DNA of 64,000 bases from Fimbriimonadaceae bacterium (GCA_019454145.1 CP075366.1:1777564-1841563); one strand, 5' to 3'; counted from the stretch's first letter, positions 1 through 7,961 are shown. The notes: generated by a model from the sequence alone, not told the origin. Program-made: numbers and translations.

Positions 1-125
1 GCAACCGTTGAACCATCTGGGGAGAGGGCAGGGTCTACGGTTCGTTTGATTTCATTTGGTGCGGCAATTGCTGCCGCGGATGCCAACACAGTGGTCAGTG
101 CAAATACAAAAGTGCTTAGGCGCAT
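1..125 (-). CDS. Secreted protein, N-terminal fragment (possible PD40 propeller)
   Basis: Only the first 41 codons lie inside the window; the rest runs off the left edge. Translation from the ATG at 125 gives a signal peptide (MRLSTFVFALTTVLASAAA, then IAA), so the product is exported. The mature start holds the short motif PALSPDGSTV, which resembles the strand-turn of WD40-like (PD40/TolB) propeller repeats found in prolyl oligopeptidases and amidohydrolases. That family assignment is a guess from ten residues. The start codon lies inside a perfect 16-bp inverted repeat. Confidence 0.6.
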   Translation of the reverse strand, partial: MRLSTFVFALTTVLASAAAIAAPNEIKRTVDPALSPDGSTV

Positions 126-158
126 GATTCCTAGTTCTACTCGGAATCATGCGCCTAA
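116..158. repeat. Perfect 16-bp inverted repeat over a start codon
   Basis: TTAGGCGCATGATTCC at 116-131 is exactly complementary to 143-158, with an 11-nt loop (132-142). The left arm contains the ATG (125-123) of the leftward secreted-protein gene, so in its mRNA the start codon and the bases just before it would be buried in the stem. No T-tract follows, so it does not look like a terminator. Confidence 0.8.
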
Positions 159-186
159 TGCTTCACAATTTAGTGATTTTGTGTCG

Positions 187-651
187 TTAGAGCTTCAAGT
201 CAACAATACCGCTGACGCCGACACCATCAACTGCCTTAAGATTCTTGGCGTCGGTTGGATTATCGGTAGCGACTGGGATCAATGCCCGAATCCGGATTTC
301 ATCACCGAACAGGCCACCTTCTGGGGACGCGACACATTTGACTTTATCAACATTTGACTTAGCTCCCATCACCTGAGCTGCACCAATAGCACCACGTGTG
401 TTAAGCCCAATAGTGATAATCGGAACCACCTTTGTATATGATTTGGAATTATCTTTGTGTCCCGTCAAGCCGTTAATAGCCTTATTGATATCTGGCCCGA
501 ATTGCTTGACAGCTGCACCTACACCTAGAATCTTGATGATCTCTCTGATTTGCGGCATACCCACCGCGGTCAAACCCATAACTGCGGCTACTGCAACTAA
601 AACACGAAGATTAGGGCGATACCCTCTGACTAAGCGGCGATTTGGCTTCAT
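187..651 (-). CDS. Hypothetical protein with one N-terminal membrane segment
   Basis: 154 codons from the ATG at 651, chosen because AAGGA lies about 8 bases upstream; a longer reading to 723 has no such site and would overlap the neighbouring terminator. The start is basic (MKPNRRLVRGYRP) followed by one hydrophobic segment at about residues 17-32, so it is an anchored or exported protein. The middle is rich in Gly, Ala, Val and Ile (ITIGLNTRGAIGAAQVMG). I do not recognise a family. It lies downstream of the SLH porin gene, separated from it by a strong terminator, so it is probably transcribed alone. Confidence 0.55.
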   Translation of the reverse strand: MKPNRRLVRGYRPNLRVLVAVAAVMGLTAVGMPQIREIIKILGVGAAVKQFGPDINKAINGLTGHKDNSKSYTKVVPIITIGLNTRGAIGAAQVMGAKSNVDKVKCVASPEGGLFGDEIRIRALIPVATDNPTDAKNLKAVDGVGVSGIVDLKL

Positions 652-707
652 TTTTCTGTCCTTCTCATTATTAAACGAACGAAAATGACCAAGAGTGACG
701 TTTCCGG

Positions 708-740
708 CAAAAAAAGCCCCCACTCCGAAGAGTGAGGGCT
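708..740 (-). terminator. Rho-independent terminator of the SLH porin gene
   Basis: On the minus strand AGCCCTCACTC, a TTCG tetraloop and GAGTGGGGGCT form an 11-bp stem (one G-T pair) followed by seven Ts. It sits 25 bases past the porin stop codon. Confidence 0.9.
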
Positions 741-764
741 TGTCCCGTTAGTTGAAGATCAAGC

Positions 765-2660
765 TTAGAACTTAATCTTGACTTGAGTGCCGAAGAGGCC
801 ACCTTGGAACTTGCCAGCGCCTGGTTGTCCAGGAACGCCAACACCCTTGCCGTCAGCATCGCTGTAAGCGTAGGTGAACATGATCGAAGAATTCTTCGAC
901 ATGTTGTAGCCCAACATCAGGGTGTACCATCGTTGGAACGGATCTGGAGTAGCTCCATCGAACTTGAAGTCATAGTTTTCGTACTTAAGACCAAGGTCGA
1001 AGTAGTTGCTCAGTTTGTAGTTGAGGCCCAATGCGATGCTGGTTGCATCATCATCTTCGCTCAAGTAGCCACTGAACGCGTTATCGTTACCAGAGAGCAT
1101 TTCGAACTTGCCCCAGATGGTCAAGTCGCTGCTTGGCATGAAGTGGAGCATTGCGTTGAAGCCTTCCACGTTGGTTGGGTTGTACCAGGTACCGACTCGG
1201 CCCCAGCTACCAGCTGCCATGTAGTTAGCTTCGATGACTCGGTAGCCAACTTTAGCGCCCCAGTTGTTACCGTGGTAACCAAGAGCAACATCCCATGCAG
1301 TGTTTTCTTCATCGAGAACGTTGTGGGTGTTTTCGCTGAGGCTGGTTTTGCCGTAGGTACCGTAGAAGTGAACGTTGCCGAACTTCAGGTTTACGTCAGC
1401 ACCATAGGTGTTCATTCGGTTAGCAGGTCCGCTAGCACCAGCAAAACCTTCGAGGTTATCGCTGTTTTGGAACAAGTAAGCGAGGTTGATTCCACCCATT
1501 TCGCCGATTGGGAAGCCCAATTGGATACCGAGAACTTTATCGATTTGCTCACCACCAAATGGGATGTAGCTGATTTCGTAGTAGTCGTCGGTGAAGAATC
1601 GGTCGCCAATGTTTCCACCGAATACGGTGAGGTTTACAGCACCGAAGTTGAAATCAACGATTCCACCATCGAATGTCCATTCGCCATTGTCGCGCCAATC
1701 TTGCTTGTAGTAGTCCTTGGTGTAGCTGGTTCGTTGGAACAGGTAAGGGCTAACTTTGTGGCTTACGCGACCAAGTTGTGCCTTCATGCCTTGTCCGACG
1801 AGTTCGCCGTTGAAGGTTACTGCCAAGCGAGCGATACCGAGGGTGTTTGTCCAATCATCGTAGAACTGGTCGCCGATGTTGCTGACGTAACCTTCGTAGA
1901 ATCCGATTTCATCGAAAGTGTTGCCACCAACGATAACTGCATCGAATTGTGGTTCGCCTTCTTTACCGCCCTTCAGGGTGATGTAGGCTTCGTGGAATAC
2001 GTTGAAATCCTTGTCCATTCCGACAGGAGTTCCGCTGTAATCGCCGTGGCCTTGACCCCAAAGACGACCGTCATGACCGAGACCATAGTTGTCGTCGTTG
2101 CTGTGACCAGCAAGCATCAGAACGTTAGCTTCTACACCAACAGTGATAGCGGTGGTTCGACCTTCTAGATCGTCCAGTCGCTTCTTCATGTCGGAGATTT
2201 CGTCCTTCATGCCCTTTACGTCAACGCCGAGTTGTTGGAGTTGAGGTTCGAATTCCTTCACGAGTCGTTGCATCGTGTCGATTGAACTCTTCCAACCCTT
2301 CATGCTGTTAACGTCAGCTTTCAGGTCATCAATTTGCTTTTGCAACGAACCGTCGTTGCTATTGCTGCCAGTTGGTCGGCCTTCCAGAGCCTTGATCTTA
2401 GCGTTAACGCCATCAAACTGAGACTGCATAGCCTTCCAGAGCTTGTCAAGAGCAACTGCCAACTCATAGCGGCTGGTCATTCGGGTACCGCGGTAGAAAC
2501 CGTCGGTGTAGCCGAACAGAACCTTGTCCTTGAGATTCTTGAGTGCTTGATACGCCCAATGATTTTCCGGAACATCCGGGAAATTGTCTTGTGCGAGAGC
2601 TGGGGTAACCAGCGCAACGCCCAAAACTGCGCTCAGAGCGAGCTTAAGTGTTTTGTTCAT
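765..2660 (-). CDS. SLH-domain outer-membrane porin (SlpA/Som type)
   Basis: 631 residues. Seen: a signal peptide ending ALA-Q near residue 23; one SLH domain at about 26-75 (FPDVPENHWAYQAL ... FYRGTRMTSRYELA); a coiled-coil stretch at about 80-170 rich in K, D, L and M heptads; and a long region of alternating aromatic and charged strands ending in KIKF, with the terminal Phe typical of outer-membrane barrels. This is the architecture of Deinococcus SlpA and cyanobacterial porins: the SLH domain binds the peptidoglycan-linked polymer, the coil spans the periplasm, and the barrel forms a channel while tethering the membrane. AGGAG lies about 14 bases before the ATG. Uniform codon choice and a dedicated terminator suggest high expression as a single gene. 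A 265-bp structured leader precedes it. Confidence 0.9.
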   Translation of the reverse strand: MNKTLKLALSAVLGVALVTPALAQDNFPDVPENHWAYQALKNLKDKVLFGYTDGFYRGTRMTSRYELAVALDKLWKAMQSQFDGVNAKIKALEGRPTGSNSNDGSLQKQIDDLKADVNSMKGWKSSIDTMQRLVKEFEPQLQQLGVDVKGMKDEISDMKKRLDDLEGRTTAITVGVEANVLMLAGHSNDDNYGLGHDGRLWGQGHGDYSGTPVGMDKDFNVFHEAYITLKGGKEGEPQFDAVIVGGNTFDEIGFYEGYVSNIGDQFYDDWTNTLGIARLAVTFNGELVGQGMKAQLGRVSHKVSPYLFQRTSYTKDYYKQDWRDNGEWTFDGGIVDFNFGAVNLTVFGGNIGDRFFTDDYYEISYIPFGGEQIDKVLGIQLGFPIGEMGGINLAYLFQNSDNLEGFAGASGPANRMNTYGADVNLKFGNVHFYGTYGKTSLSENTHNVLDEENTAWDVALGYHGNNWGAKVGYRVIEANYMAAGSWGRVGTWYNPTNVEGFNAMLHFMPSSDLTIWGKFEMLSGNDNAFSGYLSEDDDATSIALGLNYKLSNYFDLGLKYENYDFKFDGATPDPFQRWYTLMLGYNMSKNSSIMFTYAYSDADGKGVGVPGQPGAGKFQGGLFGTQVKIKF

Positions 2661-2728
2661 TTTTGTTTTGTTTCTCCTAAGAGGGGAAACGCCAAATGAA
2701 AAAATCGCTCAACCCGAATAGGGGAGCT

Positions 2729-2919
2729 GTTCCTCACAACTTTCCTTAAGTTCCCTGTGAGAACCAAGCCCAACACCCTCGGCTCGGCGACGCCTCCAAA
2801 TTGCGTCTCCAGTAGAGAGTTACACTCTCCACCGGATGTAATTATGGTCCAACTGCCAGAGGCTCCCCGGACCCTGTTAGAATCACTGGGTACTTAGTCC
2901 TGAATCCAGGTTGGAGGCG
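2729..2919 (-). ncRNA. Candidate structured leader RNA upstream of the SLH porin
   Basis: The non-coding space between the phosphomannomutase stop and the porin start holds several exact helices, read as minus-strand RNA: a 9-bp closing stem 2791-2799/2911-2919; a 4-bp hairpin 2899-2910 abutting it; a 5-bp stem 2846-2850/2869-2873; an 11-bp stem 2809-2819/2825-2835 with a 5-nt loop and two G-U pairs; and a downstream hairpin 2729-2738/2756-2764 with one bulge. The strand 2791-2799 can alternatively fold into a local GACGC/GCGTC hairpin, which would be exclusive with the closing stem. I could not match it to a known riboswitch, RNase P, tmRNA or 6S consensus. It may be a cis-regulatory leader or an independent small RNA. 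Confidence 0.5.
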
Positions 2920-2925
2920 AACTTG

Positions 2926-4281
2926 TCATGCGCGGATAAGCGCAAGTAATTCCTCTGTTTTAGAGCGCATTAAATTGGCATCAGCACGGGTTTCTACGTT
3001 CAACCGAATGACCGGCTCGGTGTTGCTTCCACGCAGGTTAAACCGCCATTCGGGGAATTCAATGCTAATGCCGTCCGTCTTGTCCACAATTCCTCCCGGG
3101 TATGCGGCTTCAGCACGAGCCAGCACGGTAGGAACGTCGTCCACTGTACTATTGACCTCGCCGGAGCAGGGGAATTTTTCGATCATCGCGCCAACAAGCT
3201 CGCCTAAGCTCTTGCCGGTTTTCGCCATTAGTTTAAGAACTAATAGCATGGGAATCATGCCGCTATCGCAATACCAATGGTCGCGGAAATAGTGGTGCGC
3301 GCTCATTTCGCCGCCGTAGACCGCGTTTTCGGCGCGCATTTTTTCTTTGATAAATGCGTGACCGCTTTTGCACATCACTGCCCGTCCGCCAGATTCAGCC
3401 ACGATCTCTAGTGTGTTCCACATCAAGCGAGGATCATAGATAATAGTCGCTCCGGGATTATCAACAAGAATCGCCTGAGCAAGCAACCCAACTATATAAT
3501 ATCCCTCAATAAAGTTGCCTTTTTCATCCAACAAAAAGCACCGATCATAATCGCCATCCCATGCAATTCCTAGGTCATATCCACCCTTGGCAAGTTCCGC
3601 CTCGACTGGCGCACGACTCTCTTCCAAAATCGGATTCGGCACTCCGTTCGGAAAATGACCATCCGGCTCGAACATCATTTTTGTGACTTGCAATGGCAGG
3701 TGGGGCATCAGGGCTTCCATTGCAATTCCTGCCGCTCCATTGCCAGGGCTGGCAAGAACCTTGAAATTCTTTAACTCACTGGCGGGGCAGATTTTGAGCA
3801 GGTGCTGGACAAAGTCGGTGTAGCAATCCTTTTTGGTAATTGCGCCTCCACCTGCCCCTGCAGGCACTCCACCCTGGAGAACCTTATGCGCCAATTCCTC
3901 AATGTCGTACAGGCCAGTATCTCCGCTGATGGGTCGGCTTTCTTGCCGCACCATTTTCATGCCGTTGTATTCCGGCGGATTGTGGCTCGCCGTAATCATG
4001 ATGCCGCCATCGTAGCCATAGTGAGCGGTGGCAAAGTACACCATTTCCGTGCCAATCATGCCCAAATCAATTACATCACAACCTTCTTCATTTAGGCCGC
4101 GGCTAAGAGATTCCGCAAGTTCTGGCCCTGTGAGGCGAATATCGTAACCGACACAAACCGTTTTCGCGCCAGTTTTTTGGGCGTATGCACGACCAATCGC
4201 GTATGCCACTTCGGGATTCAATTCGCTCGGAACTTTGCCCCGCACGTCGTACGCTTTAAAGCACGCTAAATACTGCCCCAT
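2926..4281 (-). CDS. manB: Phosphomannomutase/phosphoglucomutase
   Basis: 451 residues, normal length for the alpha-D-phosphohexomutase family. It interconverts hexose 6- and 1-phosphates, supplying GDP-mannose or other nucleotide sugars for envelope glycans. Landmarks: N-terminal CFKAYDVRGK; phosphoserine loop TASHNPP (Ser99); metal-binding DGDYDRC (Asp242, 244, 246); sugar-binding GEMSAHHYF near 324; phosphate-binding RGSNTEPVIR near 425. The opening resembles enterobacterial CpsG/ManB. The gene is transcribed leftward toward the SLH porin but separated from it by the structured spacer. Choice between mannose and glucose specificity cannot be made from sequence alone. Confidence 0.9.
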   Translation of the reverse strand: MGQYLACFKAYDVRGKVPSELNPEVAYAIGRAYAQKTGAKTVCVGYDIRLTGPELAESLSRGLNEEGCDVIDLGMIGTEMVYFATAHYGYDGGIMITASHNPPEYNGMKMVRQESRPISGDTGLYDIEELAHKVLQGGVPAGAGGGAITKKDCYTDFVQHLLKICPASELKNFKVLASPGNGAAGIAMEALMPHLPLQVTKMMFEPDGHFPNGVPNPILEESRAPVEAELAKGGYDLGIAWDGDYDRCFLLDEKGNFIEGYYIVGLLAQAILVDNPGATIIYDPRLMWNTLEIVAESGGRAVMCKSGHAFIKEKMRAENAVYGGEMSAHHYFRDHWYCDSGMIPMLLVLKLMAKTGKSLGELVGAMIEKFPCSGEVNSTVDDVPTVLARAEAAYPGGIVDKTDGISIEFPEWRFNLRGSNTEPVIRLNVETRADANLMRSKTEELLALIRA

Positions 4282-4309
4282 GATTGATGTTCAGGGTACC
4301 CGTCTCAGC

Positions 4310-4315
4310 TAAACT
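4310..4315 (+). promoter_or_regulatory. -10 box TAAACT, leaderless spacing
   Basis: TAAACT lies 6 nt before the GTG at 4322, so transcription would begin at about the start codon. There is no Shine-Dalgarno sequence. Confidence 0.5.
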
Positions 4316-4321
4316 GACTCT

Positions 4322-5110
4322 GTGCTAGCACCAGCCTTAGCCGAAGATAATTTGCCGCCAAAACTATTCCTAATTCATGGTGGGCCAGGCGCGCAAGGCT
4401 CCTTGCACGGATTATCGAATTCGTTGCCTGTTAAGCTAAGGCCCCGCGAAATTCTCCAACGATATTCAGGCGACCTACCACTAACCGTTGACCAGCACAT
4501 CACCGACATGGCGGCAATCATTCAGGAACCCGCCAACATTCTTGGTCACTCCTGGGGTGCCATGCTGTCGCTTTCGTTTGCAAGCCAATATCCAAGTAGA
4601 TGCCAGCACATCATTTTAGTAGGGTGCGGCACGTACTCTACCAAAAGCAGGGCGGAATACGAACGGCGGATCAATGAAAGAACCAATCCGATCCGCAAGG
4701 CAGAATTGAAAGCAGCAGTTGCCAATGCTAATTCGGATACTGAGCGACAAGCTGCATTCAGAGCTTATGCAGAATACGCAACTTCTCTCCAAGCCTATTC
4801 ACCCATAGTTGATCCGTATCCCGATGCCTTAACTAAATTTGATCCAGATGGACATGCGGAAACGTGGCGAGACGCCATACGCTTACAGTCAGAAGACATT
4901 GAGCCATCCAGATTTGCTTCGATTACCTGTCCTGTCACTCTCATTCAAGGGCGCCAAGACCCACATCCAGGTGAATTGATTTTTCAAGATCTTAAACCAC
5001 ATCTGCCTCAACTTGAATACATTGAGATTTCTGATTGTGGACATGAACCTTGGTTAGAAAAATATGCGAGGCATAACTTTTTGAAATGTATTGAGCAACT
5101 GTTAGCTTGA
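4322..5110 (+). CDS. Alpha/beta hydrolase, proline iminopeptidase-like
   Basis: 262 residues from a GTG start, with no signal peptide, so cytosolic. Seen: the oxyanion motif HGGPG (residues 19-23), diagnostic of the proline iminopeptidase/tricorn-factor branch; nucleophile elbow GHSWG (Ser77); acid RQDPHPGE (Asp213); and DCGHEPW (His241). The triad is therefore complete, and the protein probably cleaves N-terminal residues from small peptides or related amides. The substrate is not determinable. The gene is divergent from the mutase gene, with only 40 bp between the two start codons, and stands alone. Confidence 0.8.
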   Translation: MLAPALAEDNLPPKLFLIHGGPGAQGSLHGLSNSLPVKLRPREILQRYSGDLPLTVDQHITDMAAIIQEPANILGHSWGAMLSLSFASQYPSRCQHIILVGCGTYSTKSRAEYERRINERTNPIRKAELKAAVANANSDTERQAAFRAYAEYATSLQAYSPIVDPYPDALTKFDPDGHAETWRDAIRLQSEDIEPSRFASITCPVTLIQGRQDPHPGELIFQDLKPHLPQLEYIEISDCGHEPWLEKYARHNFLKCIEQLLA

Positions 5111-5237
5111 AAAATCGGAATTTAGTTTCCTAAAGAATTACCTAACCCAGTATTTTTACCATCTGTCTTAACAATCTTTGTCAGTATATTGGGTTTTGCC
5201 ACCCGACGTTGTTCGGGTGTAGAGAGGAACTTTCACA

Positions 5238-5831
5238 ATGAAAAAACTAGCAATTACCGCCTTTGCAATGGCGGTCAGCAGTTCGGCATTTGCCGCAAAT
5301 CTGGTCTGGAATAACCAAGTCTTGTCATTCAATGATCCAGTCTTCGACCGCGTGGACGAATCAGGATCTATTGACTTTAGCGGACTCGAAGTCAACTACC
5401 ATTCATTTGATTTCTACGTCACACAATCAGGCACCTACGATATTGAGATGGCGATTCGTGCCAGCAACTCTAGTGCAGACACCTACCTTTTGCTTTACAC
5501 ACCGTCATTTGATTCATCCGACGCAACCGTCAACTTCCTTGCGGGAAATGATGATTCGAGTGCTGCGCTCAACGTTCTATCTGGCTCATATTTTTCGGGC
5601 AACGCAGGACGTTCTACACTTACGGGAATTGCACTGAATGCAAACACCCAATACATTGTGGTTGCGACCACGTTTGATTTCAGCGCGACCCTGTTTGATG
5701 ATCTCACATACGATCTTGGGATTGGAAACGGGCAAGGCGACGTCATAGCGGGGGCACCCGTTCCTGAGCCAGCATCTCTGCTTGTTTTGGGCGGAATCGC
5801 GCTTGCAGCCGCTCGTCGTAAACGCAAGTAG
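5238..5831 (+). CDS. PEP-CTERM sorting-domain protein
   Basis: 197 residues. A signal peptide (residues 1-19, ending SAFA) and a C-terminal sorting signal (VPEPAS, a hydrophobic helix LLVLGGIALAAA, then RRKRK) mark it as an exosortase substrate exported and processed at the membrane. The body is rich in Ser, Asp, Asn and aromatic residues with beta character, as in many extracellular PEP-CTERM proteins; it has the look of a pre-peptidase C-terminal (PPC)-like fold (SGTYDIEMAIRA, DTYLLLY). AGAGGAAC precedes the ATG. It is a single-gene unit closed by a strong terminator. No exosortase gene lies in this window, so it must be elsewhere. Confidence 0.85.
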   Translation: MKKLAITAFAMAVSSSAFAANLVWNNQVLSFNDPVFDRVDESGSIDFSGLEVNYHSFDFYVTQSGTYDIEMAIRASNSSADTYLLLYTPSFDSSDATVNFLAGNDDSSAALNVLSGSYFSGNAGRSTLTGIALNANTQYIVVATTFDFSATLFDDLTYDLGIGNGQGDVIAGAPVPEPASLLVLGGIALAAARRKRK

Positions 5832-5851
5832 TCAAAGTATCTCAGTAATTG

Positions 5852-5882
5852 AAATCCCCAAGACATTGCTTGGGGATTTTTT
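5852..5882 (+). terminator. Rho-independent terminator after the PEP-CTERM gene
   Basis: AAATCCCCAAG (5852-5862) pairs with CTTGGGGATTT (5869-5879) across a 6-nt loop, followed by a run of Ts to 5882. Confidence 0.92.
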
Positions 5883-5906
5883 GCGCTTACCTCATTTTCT
5901 GATAGG

Positions 5907-5912
5907 TAACCT
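5907..5912 (+). promoter_or_regulatory. -10 box TAACCT, leaderless spacing
   Basis: TAACCT ends 7 nt before the nfo ATG at 5920, and no Shine-Dalgarno is seen between them. Confidence 0.45.
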
Positions 5913-5919
5913 AAAATCT

Positions 5920-6783
5920 ATGCCAGCTACCCTTATTGGAGCCCATATGCCGACAGGAAAAGGATTGCCTGACGCGGTTCGCCGAGGCAAAACAATCGGG
6001 TGTACGGCGATTCAAATATTTACTTCATCGCCCCAGCAGTGGAAATCGAAACCGCTTGCTCCAGATGCCAGTGAAAAACTTGCGGAGGCGATTCAAGAAA
6101 CGGGCATCGACCCTCAAGCGATGGTGAGTCACGACAGCTATCTCATCAACTTGTGTGCTCCCGACCCCGAAAAGCAAGCAATGTCCCGCGAAGCCCTGAC
6201 CCGCGAACTCACACGATGTGCCGAACTGAAAATCCCGTACGTTGTTTCGCACATGGGCGCGCATTTGGGCCAAGGCGAAGATATTGGCCTTGAAATGGTC
6301 GCCGAGCAGACAATTGGATTACTGCAGGAAATCCCAGATGGAGTCACTCTGCTTATGGAAACTACCGCCGGGCAAGGATCTTCACTGAATTACAAGTTTG
6401 AACATCTCGCCAAGCTTCTTGAACTCACAAAAAGCCCGAAAAATCTCGCGATCTGCCTGGATACATGCCACATATTCGCGGCAGGCTACGATATCCGCAC
6501 CAAGGAAACTTATGAGGCGACGTTCGCCGAGTTCGACCGCCTGATCGGCTGTGAGGTTATCAAAGTCATCCACTGCAACGACAGCAAAAAAGCTCTAGGA
6601 ACCAAAGTGGATCGCCATAACCATTTGGGAGAAGGAGAAATTGGCGAAACTGCGTTCCGATGTTTAGTGCATGACGCCCGGTTTGAAAAGACTCCGATAG
6701 TGGTCGAAACGCCAGAAGCTGACACGATGCACGAGGTCAATGTCCAGCGGCTGTGGAATTGGGCGGGCGAAGCAAAACCTTAA
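5920..6783 (+). CDS. nfo: Endonuclease IV (AP endonuclease)
   Basis: 287 residues from the ATG at 5920 (MPATLIGAHMPTGKG). A longer reading from 5782 would start inside the PEP-CTERM gene and run through its terminator, so it is rejected. Endonuclease IV is a TIM-barrel trinuclear-zinc enzyme that nicks DNA 5' to abasic sites in base-excision repair. The metal ligands are all present: SHDSYLI, VVSHMGAH, METTAGQG, LDTCHIFAAGYD, HCNDSK, DRHNHLGEG and VVETPE. Length is standard. The gene stands alone. Its stop codon overlaps the stop codon of the convergent hicA remnant. Confidence 0.95.
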   Translation: MPATLIGAHMPTGKGLPDAVRRGKTIGCTAIQIFTSSPQQWKSKPLAPDASEKLAEAIQETGIDPQAMVSHDSYLINLCAPDPEKQAMSREALTRELTRCAELKIPYVVSHMGAHLGQGEDIGLEMVAEQTIGLLQEIPDGVTLLMETTAGQGSSLNYKFEHLAKLLELTKSPKNLAICLDTCHIFAAGYDIRTKETYEATFAEFDRLIGCEVIKVIHCNDSKKALGTKVDRHNHLGEGEIGETAFRCLVHDARFEKTPIVVETPEADTMHEVNVQRLWNWAGEAKP

Positions 6784-7004
6784 AGGATTTGCCACTCGGA
6801 TTCTGGAATCTGTGCCGCTAACATAATTTGTCGAAGAGTGCCGATTGGCAACTCCTTTGAACGATGCAACGGCACAATGACTGTAAGTCGGCTTTCCGCG
6901 TTATGCCACTTACGATGGCTCCCACGCTGACTGACCAGAGCGAAACCAAATCATGTAAGAATTTTTTCGACTTCCTGCGCAGGAAGCCGCTTGATCTTGC
7001 CCAC
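6780..7004 (-). pseudogene. hicA: hicA toxin remnant with in-frame TGA
   Basis: Reading from the GTG at 7004 gives GKIKRLPAQEVEKILT, a stop (TGA, 6953-6951, codon 18), then FGFALVSQRGSHRKW and a normal HicA tail ending ESEWQIL with a stop at 6780. HicA is a small double-stranded-RNA-binding-fold mRNA interferase whose active His is in the GSH motif, intact here. The stop sits where one Trp codon (TGG to TGA) would restore the frame, so full-length toxin should not be made. The GTG overlaps the expected hicB stop (TAG, 7006-7004), the usual coupling of this pair. A sequencing error is possible. Confidence 0.8.
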
Positions 7005-7203
7005 TAAACCGCGACCTGATCAATTTTGCCGCAGGATCTAAATTGAGAGGCGACTCTTCTAAATACAACTGAATCGCTTCCTTTATGTTTTGCTTGGCTT
7101 CGTTTTCGGTCATGCCGCTAGAAACACACCCTGGCAGTTCAGGGCACCAAACTGCGAACTCCCCCGTTTCAGGATCAGGTTCTAAAACAATTCGCCACTT
7201 CAT
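6910..7203 (-). CDS. hicB: HicB-type antitoxin, frameshifted C-terminus
   Basis: Residues 1-59 (MKWRIVLEPDPETGEFAVWC ... ELPGCVSSGMTENEAKQNI) are a standard HicB partial-RNase-H fold that binds and silences HicA. After Ala59 the frame leaves the family pattern and runs 38 residues through the hicA start region to 6910. Adding one A to the AAAA run at 7027-7024 would instead give KIDQVAV and a TAG at 7006-7004, the typical HicB ending overlapping hicA. So one base was probably lost. It is a short HicB without a DNA-binding domain. TATACT lies 9 nt before the ATG as a likely -10 box. Confidence 0.8.
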   Translation of the reverse strand: MKWRIVLEPDPETGEFAVWCPELPGCVSSGMTENEAKQNIKEAIQLYLEESPLNLDPAAKLIRSRFSGQDQAASCAGSRKNSYMIWFRSGQSAWEPS

Positions 7204-7251
7204 AACTAACTAAGTATACGGTTCACACAGAGTTTTTGTAACGTGATCAAT

Positions 7252-7458
7252 TTATTCCGGCACGTCGCCCATATCCGTTTCTGATGCGGAAACATTTTCT
7301 TCTTGAATCTGTTCGAAAATCTCTTTTCGGTGAACGACTACATCGCGAGGCGCGCGAATGCCGATTCGAACTTGTTCGCCGCGAACTTCTAATACAACGA
7401 CTTCAATTTCGTTTCCGATAACGATACTTTGGTTGACTTTTCTCGTCAGTACCAGCAT
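7252..7458 (-). CDS. csrA: Carbon storage regulator CsrA
   Basis: 68 residues, with the complete CsrA fold: [20 protein letters not shown] and the RNA-contacting strand [17 protein letters not shown], followed by a short acidic tail. CsrA dimers bind GGA-containing hairpins in mRNA leaders, typically the flagellin leader, and block translation. A good ribosome site (GGAGGG) precedes the ATG. It is the last gene of the flagellar run, immediately after fliW, whose product binds and sequesters CsrA in species studied. This is the conserved fliW-csrA arrangement that couples flagellin level to its own synthesis. Flagellin itself is not in the window. Confidence 0.96.
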   Translation of the reverse strand: MLVLTRKVNQSIVIGNEIEVVVLEVRGEQVRIGIRAPRDVVVHRKEIFEQIQEENVSASETDMGDVPE

Positions 7459-7496
7459 AGGCTCTACCCTCCATGGCTTGCCGCTGGCAGCTTGCT

Positions 7497-7961
7497 TTAA
7501 GCTGCCTGGCTACCGTCGCTTCCTGAAGCAAACACCTTGTACCTGATCGGGTACCGATTGTCTTCCACAACCACTTGTTGGGCGAGCCTTGATTCTGCAT
7601 TGATCAAGATCGGCCCGGCTAGGTTCAGAGTCAAATCATCTGGCTTACCTTTCGGAATCGTCACAATAGTATAGACGAGTCGGGGCGTTTCTTCACTCAG
7701 TTGTAAATCTGTCGCCACTTGCTCCGGCATTTCGGGAGCGTAATCGGTCACGTAGTGCCCTGGATCAACGACCAAAAAGGCCAAGTCCCCTGACTCCACT
7801 GATTGGAGCCAGCAAAAAGGACTCCCTTCCTTATGCTGGATCACGATATAACGCTGGTTTTGCGGAAAGCCAAGCAGGCCATCCGGGAGAGTCACCACAT
7901 CCTCAGTGGAGAACTCAACCTTGCCAAAGCGCGTTGTTTCAATCGCGTTACTGGTCATCAT
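7497..7961 (-). CDS. fliW: Flagellar assembly factor FliW
   Basis: 154 residues, the usual size. It opens with the FliW pattern [25 protein letters not shown] and continues through [19 protein letters not shown] and [21 protein letters not shown]. FliW is the cytosolic antagonist of CsrA and a binding partner of flagellin. Its ATG (7961-7959) overlaps the flgL stop in ATGATGA form, so the two are translationally coupled; csrA follows after 38 bp. A second ATG directly follows the first. Confidence 0.96.
   Translation of the reverse strand: MMTSNAIETTRFGKVEFSTEDVVTLPDGLLGFPQNQRYIVIQHKEGSPFCWLQSVESGDLAFLVVDPGHYVTDYAPEMPEQVATDLQLSEETPRLVYTIVTIPKGKPDDLTLNLAGPILINAESRLAQQVVVEDNRYPIRYKVFASGSDGSQAA

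Noticed and set aside
783-2168. Long open frame (461 codons) on the plus strand
   Set aside because: It is antisense to the SLH porin gene, has no motif, and its openness follows from the porin's biased codons.
2661-2925. RNase P RNA, tmRNA or 6S RNA in the gap before the porin
   Set aside because: Too short and lacking the GAGGAAAGUCC core, tRNA-like ends or one long bulged duplex. Kept only as an unassigned structured RNA.
5782-5919. Longer start for endonuclease IV
   Set aside because: The extension runs through the PEP-CTERM coding end and its terminator; the ATG at 5920 fits the family.
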